From an uncultured Gammaproteobacteria bacterium (GTDB lineage Bacteria; Pseudomonadota; Gammaproteobacteria; Arenicellales; JAANXG01): a stretch of 64,000 nucleotides of DNA. The stretch lies in the NCBI GenBank assembly GCA_947258495.1, contig CAMYIN010000097.1:1-64000 (forward strand), written 5' to 3'. Position 1 is the first letter of the stretch. Every line of letters starts with the position of its first letter. The notes under the pieces are model-generated. The model did not search any database, was not told where the DNA came from, and was given only the letters and a program-made list of their open reading frames with translations. Positions 1 to 7,452 of the stretch are shown one piece after another. Made by a program: the position numbers and the translations under genes.

Positions 1-34
1 TTCCGCGCTTGGATCCGCGCGTGAGCATTTAACT

Positions 35-116
35 TTAGCGAACCGCCGTGGTACGGACCCGTATGCCCGGTGGTGTCGGAGGGGCGGCGTCGCGAGGCGT
101 CCCCCTATCCGGATTC
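35..116 (+). ncRNA. probable 3' end of a group II intron (domains V-VI), cut by window edge
   Basis: The stretch starting GCGAACCGCC at about 39 can fold with GGTGGTGT at about 69-76 around an inner GGTACGG/CCGTATGCC stem. It is followed by a GGGGCG...CGTCCCC hairpin and CCCCTATCC, the layout I know from the catalytic domain V and branch-point domain VI of bacterial group II introns. A stop codon at about 30 just before it would fit the end of an intron-encoded reverse transcriptase, but that protein would lie left of the window and cannot be seen. The terminal loop is not a clear GNRA tetraloop, so the assignment is by resemblance of the whole 3' segment. Confidence 0.5.
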
Positions 117-179
117 AATTCGAAGGACGAGCGCGCACGCACGCTGCCCGAGCCCGCGTGTTGGCGGTAACATTGCCGC

Positions 180-1085
180 ATGCAAGACCAGCAAAAAGCG
201 TATCTTTATGCCTTCGCAACGGTGTTCTTCTGGTCAACGGTGGCCTCCGCGTTCAAGCTCTCGTTGCGATTCCTGGATCCGGTGCAGTTGTTGTTTGTTG
301 CAAATCTGGTCTCGGTAACGGTGTTGTTGCTCGTCCTTATCGTCCAGAACAAAACCTACCTGCTGCTGGCCGTGTCCAGGCGCGAGCTGGCGCGTTCCGC
401 GGTTCTGGGAATTTTGAATCCTTTTTTGTACTACCTGGTGTTGTTCAAGGCCTACGACTTGCTGCCGGCCCAAGAGGCGCAGCCGCTCAATTACACCTGG
501 GCAATAGCGCTTACGCTTCTGTCGGTACCGTTACTGAAACAACGTGTTACCAGGCAGGAACTGCTCGCCATATGCATAAGCTACTTCGGGGTATTGATCA
601 TCGCCACGCGCGGCGATCCGTTGGCGCTCCGTTTCGACAGCGCACTCGGTGTGACACTCGCACTGAGCAGCACCGTGATCTGGGCGGTCTACTGGATTTA
701 CAATACCAAGGACCGAAGGGACCCGGTGGTAAGCCTTTTCTTGAATTTTCTGCTCGGGTTGCCTTTCGTCACTGTTGCAGTGTTCGCGTTGTCCGATTTC
801 GCGGTTGGCGGCGTCGCCGGTTTGCTTGGTGCCGCGTATGTGGGAATATTCGAGATGGGATTGGCGTTCGTGTTTTGGCTCAACGCCTTACGCTTGACGA
901 AATCGACGGCGCAGATTGCAAACCTGATTTTTTTCTCGCCGTTCCTGTCCCTGATCTTCATCCATTTTCTGGTAGGTGAAGAAATACGTGTGTCGACGAT
1001 TTTGGGCCTGATATTTATAGTTGCGGGGAACGTGTTGCAGCGTCTGGGAAAGAACACCGCGCCCCCGCAGGCGGTCGCCGACTGA
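180..1085 (+). CDS. DMT-superfamily (EamA) membrane transporter
   Basis: 301 residues, strongly hydrophobic throughout, with about ten predicted membrane segments arranged as two EamA repeats; this is the usual length for 10-TM drug/metabolite exporters. The N-terminal stretch AFATVFFWSTVASAFK is the typical first EamA helix and the second repeat begins around residue 155 (ALSSTVIWAVYWIYN). EamA proteins export small metabolites such as amino acids or nucleosides, but the substrate cannot be told from sequence. The gene starts soon after the presumed intron end and precedes the P-loop gene by 34 bp, so the two may be cotranscribed. A second, different EamA gene lies at 11630. Confidence 0.9.
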   Translation: MQDQQKAYLYAFATVFFWSTVASAFKLSLRFLDPVQLLFVANLVSVTVLLLVLIVQNKTYLLLAVSRRELARSAVLGILNPFLYYLVLFKAYDLLPAQEAQPLNYTWAIALTLLSVPLLKQRVTRQELLAICISYFGVLIIATRGDPLALRFDSALGVTLALSSTVIWAVYWIYNTKDRRDPVVSLFLNFLLGLPFVTVAVFALSDFAVGGVAGLLGAAYVGIFEMGLAFVFWLNALRLTKSTAQIANLIFFSPFLSLIFIHFLVGEEIRVSTILGLIFIVAGNVLQRLGKNTAPPQAVAD

Positions 1086-1119
1086 GTAACAGAACGATGT
1101 TTGCATTGGGCGACGACTG

Positions 1120-1977
1120 GTGAAATTCACACTAGACGAATTCAGGCGTTGGGAGAACAAGCGCATCACGCTGCTGGGAATGTCCGGGGTCGGCAAAACG
1201 CACCTTTCCAATATTCTGCGTCGGCACGACTGGTTTCATTACTCGGGCGACTACCGTATCGGCACCCGGTATCTCGATGAGCCGATCCTGGACAACATCA
1301 AGCAACACGCTATGCAGATACCCTTCCTGCGTAACCTGTTGAGGTCTGATTCAATCTATATCTGCCACAATATCTCCGTCGACAACCTGGATGCGGTGTT
1401 GAGTTTCATCGGTAAGCCGGGGAATCCGCACGAAGGCGGATTGCCGATCGCTGAGTTCTCGCGGCGGCAGGAACTTTATCGTCGCGGGGAGATTGCGGCG
1501 ATGCAGGACGTTCCCGACTTCGTTCGTAAGGCGCGCGATATCTACGGATATCAGCACTTTGTCAACGACGTAGGCGGCAGTCTGTGTGAATTGGAGGCGC
1601 CCGAAGTGATCGACGTGCTGGTCGCGCACACCGTGGTTCTGTACATACAGGTATCGGAAGCGGACGCGCCCAAGTTGATAAAACGCGCCGAGGAGGACCC
1701 CAAGCCGTTGTACTACCGGCCGTCGTTCCTGGAAGGCGAGCTTACGTCCTACCTGCGGGAACGCGGGTTGACGGAAATTGCGGAGATCGATCCCGACGAT
1801 TTTACGCGCTGGGTATTTCCGCGCCTATTCAGAGCCAGAGTCCCTCGCTATGAGGCCATAGCGGTACCGCATGGGTATACTGTGACCTCCTCGGAGATCT
1901 CGGAGGTACGCGATGACGACGACTTGGTGTCGCTTCTAGAACTGGCAATCACCCGTGGCGGGCAACCGTCTGCATAG
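1120..1977 (+). CDS. P-loop NTPase-fold protein of unknown function
   Basis: 285 residues with a clear Walker A motif GMSGVGKT at residues 20-27, at the start of a beta-strand (KRITLLG), so it very likely binds ATP or GTP. The early P-loop and small size recall shikimate-kinase or adenylate-kinase folds, but I see no lid or substrate motif that fixes the reaction. The middle (residues 90-180) is rich in charged helices; the C-terminus ends in an acidic run (EVRDDDDLV). No signal peptide, so cytoplasmic. The start is GTG at 1120; a nearby ATG at 1097 opens only an eight-codon frame that stops across it. It sits between a transporter and a CoA-metabolism cluster, which gives no firm functional hint. 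Confidence 0.85.
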   Translation: MKFTLDEFRRWENKRITLLGMSGVGKTHLSNILRRHDWFHYSGDYRIGTRYLDEPILDNIKQHAMQIPFLRNLLRSDSIYICHNISVDNLDAVLSFIGKPGNPHEGGLPIAEFSRRQELYRRGEIAAMQDVPDFVRKARDIYGYQHFVNDVGGSLCELEAPEVIDVLVAHTVVLYIQVSEADAPKLIKRAEEDPKPLYYRPSFLEGELTSYLRERGLTEIAEIDPDDFTRWVFPRLFRARVPRYEAIAVPHGYTVTSSEISEVRDDDDLVSLLELAITRGGQPSA

Positions 1978-2013
1978 CGGCTTCATTACATCCATTTCGC
2001 GGGGTAGGCGGTC

Positions 2014-2523
2014 ATGAAAATTAAACAAGGCTGGCGCGGTCGATATTTCGAGGACTTCGAGGTCGGCGATGTTTATCAGCACCCACTCGGCAGAACCGTG
2101 ACCACCACCGATAACATCTGGTTCACCCTGTTGACGCAGAATACGGCGCCCATTCATTTCGATCACCACTATTCGAAACAAACCGAATTCGGACAACCGC
2201 TGGTGGATTCGACCTTCACCCTGGCCCTGGTCACCGGACAAAGCGTCACCGACGTCTCGCAGAACGTGTTCGCCAACCTGGGCTGGGACGAGGTCAAGCT
2301 GCCGAATCCGGTATTCGAGGGCGACACCGTCTATTCGCAGTCGGAGGTGCTGAGCCTGCGCGAGTCGAAGTCGCGGCCCAACGTAGGCATCGTCGTGGTC
2401 AAGACCACCGGTTTCAACCAGGACGGCACAGAGGTGATTAGCTTCAAACGCACGCTGATGGTGTACAAACGGGATTTTGCACCCAGTTTTCCGCGCAGGC
2501 GGCCGGAATTGACTACTCCATGA
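2014..2523 (+). CDS. MaoC-family (hot-dog) acyl-CoA hydratase
   Basis: 169 residues, a single hot-dog domain of the MaoC type, which hydrates enoyl-CoA thioesters. The motif region reads QNTAPIHFDHHYSKQTEFG. In classical (R)-hydratases the signature is D-x-N-P-I-H; here it is N-T-A-P-I-H, so the usual Asp is Asn, a variant I associate with MaoC proteins acting on branched C4-C5 substrates (from memory, not checked). It is the first gene of a tight four-gene run: its TGA overlaps the ATG of the MmgE/PrpD gene (ATGA). In the context of acyl-CoA dehydrogenase and CaiB transferase genes, a role as itaconyl- or mesaconyl-CoA hydratase is my inference. Confidence 0.88.
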   Translation: MKIKQGWRGRYFEDFEVGDVYQHPLGRTVTTTDNIWFTLLTQNTAPIHFDHHYSKQTEFGQPLVDSTFTLALVTGQSVTDVSQNVFANLGWDEVKLPNPVFEGDTVYSQSEVLSLRESKSRPNVGIVVVKTTGFNQDGTEVISFKRTLMVYKRDFAPSFPRRRPELTTP

Positions 2524-3932
2524 CGGGAACGCCGCCCGAGTGCCTGCGCGAGCTCGCGGAATTCCTTGCGGGGCTGTCGTACCGGAATCTGCCCAAGGCA
2601 ACCGTGGACCGTACGGAAGAACTGTTTCTCGACTGGAGCGCTTCCGCGTTGGCGGGGAGAGGCGCGAAACCGGTGCGCGCGCTGGAGCGGTTCGCGCAGG
2701 CTATGGGTCCGTCACAGGGACCCTGCGAGATCCTGGTCTCCCGGCAGCGCACCTCGCCGGTGTTTGCGGCGCTGGTGAACGCCGCGAGCTCCCACGTGGT
2801 GGAGCAGGACGACGTCCACAACGGTTCGGTGCTGCACCCGGGCACCGTGGTGTTTCCGGCGGTGGTCGCGGTGGCGCAATCCATAGGCGCGTCGGGCTCG
2901 GGACTGATCACCGCCGCGACCGCCGGCTACGAGGCCGGAATTCGTATCGGCGAGTTTCTCGGGCGCAGCCATTACCGCGTGTTTCACACCACCGGCACCG
3001 CCGGCACGCTGGCCGCCGCCGCCGGCGTCGGCCGCCTGTTGGGGCTCGACGCGGTGACGCTGCTGCACGCGCTGGGCAACGCCGGGACCCAGGCCGCCGG
3101 GCTGTGGGAGTTCCTGCGCGAAGGCGCGGATTCCAAGCAGCTCCACACGGCCAAGGCGGCGGCGGACGGCCTGCTGTCGGCGTATCTCGCAGGGGAGGGG
3201 TTCACCGGCGCCCACGGCGTCCTCACCGGCGACCGGGGCATGGCCGCCGGGATGTCTACGGACGCGGACCCCGCGAAATTGAACGACCGGCTGGGGCGGC
3301 GCTGGGCCTTGACCGAGACCTCCTTCAAGTATCACGCCTCCTGTCGGCATACGCATCCGTGCGCGGACGCACTGTTGACAGTAATGCAGACGCACCGCTT
3401 GCGACACGGCGACGTGGCCCGGGTGCGGGCCTGCGTGCATCAGGCCGCGATCGACGTTCTGGGTCCGGTGAACGATCCGCAGACCCTGCATCAAGCCAAG
3501 TTCTGCATGGGTTTCGTGCTCGCACTCATTGCGATACGCGGCCACGCCGACGTCGACGACTTTGAGGAGAAGACGCTGCGCGATCCCGTTATTCGCGAGT
3601 GGCTGGGCCGCGTGACGATGGTGCATGACGAAGAAGTGGAAACGGCGTACCCGCAGCGCTGGCTGGGCAAGGTGCAGGTCGAGACGATGCAGGGCGTCGT
3701 CCACGAGGCGCTCGTAACTGCGCCCAAGGGCGATCCGGGGAATCCGCTGTCCCGCGACGAGCTGGAGTCCAAAGCCATGCGCCTGGCCGCATTCGGCGGC
3801 GCCGCCACCGAGGACGAAATGCGGGGCGTCATCACGCTCGCCTGGAACCTGCGTCACGCGCCGGAGGTGCGCGGGATCCTTCCCGGGCGGTCCGAGTCCG
3901 GAGTCAATGTCGCCGCCGGGGCCGCGCCGTGA
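2520..3932 (+). CDS. MmgE/PrpD family protein (2-methylcitrate dehydratase / cis-aconitate decarboxylase fold)
   Basis: 470 residues, the normal length of the MmgE/PrpD family. Family members include 2-methylcitrate dehydratase (PrpD) and cis-aconitate decarboxylase, which makes itaconate; all act on tricarboxylates or related acids. Family-like stretches are visible: VEQDDVHNGSVLHPGTVVFP near residue 95, GRSHYRVFHTTGTAGTLAAA near 145 and HASCRHTHPCADA near 270. The pfam family alone does not give the reaction. There is no prpB or prpC next to it, which argues against the methylcitrate cycle, and the gene overlaps its neighbours on both sides (ATGA and GTGA), which argues for a pathway shared with MaoC, dehydrogenase and CoA-transferase. 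Confidence 0.9.
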   Translation: MTGTPPECLRELAEFLAGLSYRNLPKATVDRTEELFLDWSASALAGRGAKPVRALERFAQAMGPSQGPCEILVSRQRTSPVFAALVNAASSHVVEQDDVHNGSVLHPGTVVFPAVVAVAQSIGASGSGLITAATAGYEAGIRIGEFLGRSHYRVFHTTGTAGTLAAAAGVGRLLGLDAVTLLHALGNAGTQAAGLWEFLREGADSKQLHTAKAAADGLLSAYLAGEGFTGAHGVLTGDRGMAAGMSTDADPAKLNDRLGRRWALTETSFKYHASCRHTHPCADALLTVMQTHRLRHGDVARVRACVHQAAIDVLGPVNDPQTLHQAKFCMGFVLALIAIRGHADVDDFEEKTLRDPVIREWLGRVTMVHDEEVETAYPQRWLGKVQVETMQGVVHEALVTAPKGDPGNPLSRDELESKAMRLAAFGGAATEDEMRGVITLAWNLRHAPEVRGILPGRSESGVNVAAGAAP

Positions 3933-5086
3933 CGGCGCCAAGCAACTACCACGAGCTGCGCGATCCGGTGCGCGATTTGTGCCGCCGCTATCCGGACGCC
4001 TACTGGCGGCGCATAGACCGAAATCGAGAGTACCCGGAGGAGTTCGTGCAAGCGCTCACGGAGGCCGGTTGGCTGGCGGCGCTCATACCCGAAGAGTACG
4101 GCGGCTCGGGGCTCGGCATCGCCGAGGCCTCGGTGATACTCGAGGAGATCAACCGCTGCGGCGGCAACGCGGCGGCCTGCCACGCTCAGATGTACACCAT
4201 GGGCACCATCCTGCGGCACGGATCGTCGCAACAGAAGCAGCAGTATCTGCCGCGGATCGCCGGCGGTGCGCTGCGCCTGCAGGCGTTCGGCGTCACCGAG
4301 CCCGGCGCGGGCACCGACACCACGCGCATCCGCACCACCGCCGTACGCCACGGCGATCGCTACCGCATCAACGGCCAGAAGGTGTGGACGTCGCGGGTGC
4401 AGCATTCGGACATGATGCTGCTGCTGGCGCGCACCACGCCCCGGGAGCGGGTGGCGAAGAAGACCGAGGGTCTGTCCATGTTTCTGCTGGACCTCAGGGA
4501 GTCCTCGGGCGGCGCGCTCACGGTCACGCCTATCGACACCATGATCAATCACGAGACCAACGAGCTGTTTTTCGACGACTACGCGGTGCCCGCGGAGAAC
4601 CTCATCGGCGAGGAAGGCCGGGGTTTTCGTTATCTGCTCGACGGGCTAAACGCGGAACGCATCCTCATTGCCGCGGAATGCGTCGGCGACGCCGACTGGT
4701 TCATCGAACGCGCCACCGCCTACGCACGGGAGCGCCGGGTGTTCGACCGGCCCATAGGGCAGAACCAGGGCATCCAGTTCCCGTTGGCGCGGGCCTACGC
4801 CAATGCGCGCGCCGCGGACCTGATGCGCTACCGCGCCGCGGAACTGTTCGACCGCGGGGAACCCTGCGGGGCCGAGGCCAACATGGCGAAATTGTTGGCC
4901 GCGGACGCCTCCTGGGAGGCGGCCAACGCGGCGCTGCAGACCCACGGCGGTTACGGCTTCGCCAGCGAATACGACGTCGAACGCAAATTCCGGGAAACGC
5001 GGCTGTTCCAGGTGGCGCCGATCTCCACCAATCTCATCCTTTCCTACCTCGCGGAGCACGTGCTCGGTCTCCCGCGATCGTTTTGA
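3929..5086 (+). CDS. acyl-CoA dehydrogenase
   Basis: 385 residues, full-length FAD-dependent acyl-CoA dehydrogenase. Visible landmarks: FGVTEPGAGTDTTRIRT (FAD/substrate loop), INGQKVWTS, and QTHGGYGFASEYDVERKFRE near the C-terminus. The medium-chain catalytic motif YEGT is replaced by VAPI, so the base is not at the usual C-terminal position; a Glu in LNAERIL sits where isovaleryl-CoA-type enzymes carry theirs, suggesting a branched-chain substrate (inference). GTG start at 3929 overlaps the previous stop as GTGA, and the next gene begins 2 bp after its TGA. Likely reaction: oxidation of a C4-C5 acyl-CoA such as methylsuccinyl-CoA, but this is unproven. Confidence 0.92.
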   Translation: MTAPSNYHELRDPVRDLCRRYPDAYWRRIDRNREYPEEFVQALTEAGWLAALIPEEYGGSGLGIAEASVILEEINRCGGNAAACHAQMYTMGTILRHGSSQQKQQYLPRIAGGALRLQAFGVTEPGAGTDTTRIRTTAVRHGDRYRINGQKVWTSRVQHSDMMLLLARTTPRERVAKKTEGLSMFLLDLRESSGGALTVTPIDTMINHETNELFFDDYAVPAENLIGEEGRGFRYLLDGLNAERILIAAECVGDADWFIERATAYARERRVFDRPIGQNQGIQFPLARAYANARAADLMRYRAAELFDRGEPCGAEANMAKLLAADASWEAANAALQTHGGYGFASEYDVERKFRETRLFQVAPISTNLILSYLAEHVLGLPRSF

Positions 5087-5088
5087 GT

Positions 5089-6267
5089 GTGCTGCCCCTT
5101 GACGGTATTCGAGTCGTGTCCGTGGAACAGGCGGTGGCGGCGCCGTTCGCCACCCGCCAGCTGGCCGATCTCGGCGCCACCGTGGTGAAGATCGAGCGCC
5201 CCGGGGACGGCGACTTCGCGCGCCATTACGATCGAACGGTCAAGGGCATGTCGAGCCATTTCGTGTGGCTGAACCGTTCCAAGAAGAGTCTCACCCTGGA
5301 CATCAAGCACCACGCCGCCGCCGCGGTGCTCGAGCGCCTGCTGGCGCAGGCGGACGTACTGGTAGAGAACCTTGCGCCCGGTGCCGCGGATCGGGCCGGC
5401 CTCGCGACCGACGTGCTTCTGCGGCGCTTCCCACGACTCATACAGTGCCGCATCTCCGGTTACGGTGCGGGTGGGCCTCTCGCCGGCAAGAAGGCCTACG
5501 ACCTGTTGGTGCAATGCGAGAGCGGTCTGGTGTCGACCACGGGCACGGAAGAGTCGATGGCGAAGGTGGGCGTATCCATCGCCGATATCGCCGCCGGTAT
5601 GTACGCCTACAGCGGCATACTGACGGCGCTGTATGAGCGAGAGAGAACGGGACGCGGAACGGTGCTGGAGGTGTCGATGTTCGATTGCCTGGGCGAGTGG
5701 ATGGGGTATCCGGCCTACTATACCGCCTACGGCGGCGTCGCCCCGGCGCGCACCGGCTTGCGCCACGCCACCATCGCCCCGTACGGTCCCTACCGCACCC
5801 GAGACGACCGCCTCGTCATGCTGGGGATACAAAACGAGCGCGAGTGGGCCGCGTTCTGCAGCGACGTCCTGGAGCGGCCGGAGCTCGCCGGCGACGAACG
5901 CTTCGCGAGCAACGCACAGCGCGTCGCCCACCGCGGCGATTTGGAGGCATCTATCGACCGCGTGTTCGGCGCGCTCTCCAGCGAGGAGGTGCTGCGCCGA
6001 CTCGACGCCGCAAACATAGCCAATTCCCGCATCAACTCCGTGCAGGAGTTCTGGGACCACGCGCAACTGCAGGGCCGCGATCGCTGGCGCACCATCGGGT
6101 CCCCCGCGGGCCCGCTGCGGGCGCTGCTGCCGCCGGTGCTGATGCGGGGCTGCGACGTCCACATGGGGCCGGTTCCGGCGCTGGGGGAGCACAACCGCGA
6201 GGTGCTGCTCGCGATCGGCTACAGCGAGGCGGAAATCCGCGACCTGGAGGCGGAAGGGGCGCTTTGA
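5089..6267 (+). CDS. CaiB/BaiF family III CoA-transferase
   Basis: About 392 residues from a GTG start at 5089 (a TTG at 5083 is also in frame). The N-terminus LPLDGIRVVSVEQAVAAPF and the VVKIERPGDGDFAR loop are hallmarks of class III CoA-transferases, and the ADIAAGMYAYSGIL segment carries the Asp that forms the acyl anhydride intermediate. These enzymes move CoA between organic acids, for example succinyl-CoA to itaconate or mesaconate. The reading frame stays open far upstream, across the dehydrogenase gene, but that part is a shadow. As last gene of the four-gene run it would activate the acid that the MaoC hydratase and dehydrogenase then act on. Confidence 0.92.
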   Translation: MLPLDGIRVVSVEQAVAAPFATRQLADLGATVVKIERPGDGDFARHYDRTVKGMSSHFVWLNRSKKSLTLDIKHHAAAAVLERLLAQADVLVENLAPGAADRAGLATDVLLRRFPRLIQCRISGYGAGGPLAGKKAYDLLVQCESGLVSTTGTEESMAKVGVSIADIAAGMYAYSGILTALYERERTGRGTVLEVSMFDCLGEWMGYPAYYTAYGGVAPARTGLRHATIAPYGPYRTRDDRLVMLGIQNEREWAAFCSDVLERPELAGDERFASNAQRVAHRGDLEASIDRVFGALSSEEVLRRLDAANIANSRINSVQEFWDHAQLQGRDRWRTIGSPAGPLRALLPPVLMRGCDVHMGPVPALGEHNREVLLAIGYSEAEIRDLEAEGAL

Positions 6268-6312
6268 AAAAGGCGTGGACCTGCGTCGCGCGACGGCCCC
6301 TGTTGCTGGGCG

Positions 6313-7260
6313 CTATTTCGGCGTCGGCCGCTTTCTCTTGAACACCGCCACCGCGCGTCGGTTGCGCTGCATGCCTTCCTCGGTCTGGTTGGTGGCGATG
6401 GGGCGCAGTTCCCCGTAGCCGATGGTCGTTATACGGGCTGCGTCGATGCCGTAATCGCGCACCAGCTTGTGTTTCACCGCCTCGGCCCGGCGCTCGGACA
6501 GGGCCTGGTTGTATTCCTCCGTGTGGCGCCAGTCGGCGTGGCCCTCGATGGTGAACGTGATCTGCGGATTCTGCCGCAGTATGCGGCCGATGCGATCGAA
6601 CTGCGGCTGGTAGACGGATCGTACGAAGTGCTTGTCGGTGTCGAATTCCACCAACAGCTCCACTGTCTCCAGTACTTCCTCGTCCGCTCGCACCGATTCG
6701 GGTTGCGGTTGCGGGGCCGGCTCGGCGGGCGCCGCGGTTTTCCGCAGTTCGCCGAAGTGGTAGTTCAAGCCGAAGCTCACCATGACGTCGTGGTGGGAGA
6801 AATAGCCGACGTCGTACATGTACTGCGCCCACAGGCGGGCCTCCAGTCTGTCGGAGACAAAGCGGGAGAGGCCTGCCCCGATCTGCACCTGGTCGGTGTC
6901 CTCATCCTTGACATCGTCTATTTGGAAGTGGCTGACGCCCGCGCTCAGGAACGGCCGCCAGCCGTCACCGAAAAAGCGAAAACCGTTGAGGCTGTAGGCC
7001 TTGGCAGACATGTCCGATTTTAGATCGGTCACCGCGCTGAACTCGAGCGCCCAGTCTGGATTGAACTGGTAGCCGGCGCCGAGTCCGAAATAATAGGTGT
7101 CGTGCAGCTTTTGTTGTGGTGTGAAATCGTCGCGGTTGTGATCGAGATCGATGTACGACAGCTGGGGACCGAGATACCAGTGACCCGGTCCCGCCGCGGA
7201 TGCGGAGACAGGGAAGGCGATGCAAGCGCAAAGCAGTAGCAAGACTAGGCGGTGGTTCAC
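6313..7260 (-). CDS. OmpA-family outer membrane protein
   Basis: 315 residues with a signal peptide (MNHRLVLLLLCACIAFPVSASA), an N-terminal beta-barrel of about 170 residues, and a C-terminal OmpA peptidoglycan-binding domain. The latter shows TIEGHADWRHTEEYN and LSERRAEAVK, with the conserved Asp and Arg that hold diaminopimelate, and ends with the usual NRRAVAV motif. A linker AAPAEPAPQPQPES separates barrel and domain. The start is GTG at 7260 with GGGAG six bases upstream. Likely anchors outer membrane to cell wall. It faces the CoA-transferase gene convergently with a 45-bp gap. Confidence 0.93.
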   Translation of the reverse strand: MNHRLVLLLLCACIAFPVSASAAGPGHWYLGPQLSYIDLDHNRDDFTPQQKLHDTYYFGLGAGYQFNPDWALEFSAVTDLKSDMSAKAYSLNGFRFFGDGWRPFLSAGVSHFQIDDVKDEDTDQVQIGAGLSRFVSDRLEARLWAQYMYDVGYFSHHDVMVSFGLNYHFGELRKTAAPAEPAPQPQPESVRADEEVLETVELLVEFDTDKHFVRSVYQPQFDRIGRILRQNPQITFTIEGHADWRHTEEYNQALSERRAEAVKHKLVRDYGIDAARITTIGYGELRPIATNQTEEGMQRNRRAVAVFKRKRPTPK

Positions 7261-7452
7261 GGGTCACTCCCTATTGTCGTATGCGTTCGGCAGGACAGTA
7301 GTCTGGTATCGCCCGCGGGAGCCGCGTCCTTGGACGGGGCTCGTGGCGGCGAGGCGGGGAGATTGTGCACGGCGCCGGGGCCGCTGTCCAGAACGTGCCG
7401 CGTCCGCTGGAACCCCGCCGTGTTGGTATCTGCCGATAGCCCGCGTCCCGCT

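Noticed and set aside
2712-3941. 409-codon frame antisense to the MmgE/PrpD gene
   Set aside because: Shadow of a real gene with no motif and atypical composition.
3907-5088. Apparent fusion of an upstream domain to the CoA-transferase
   Set aside because: The first part is an out-of-frame reading of the acyl-CoA dehydrogenase gene, rich in Arg, His and Pro; the transferase starts near 5089.
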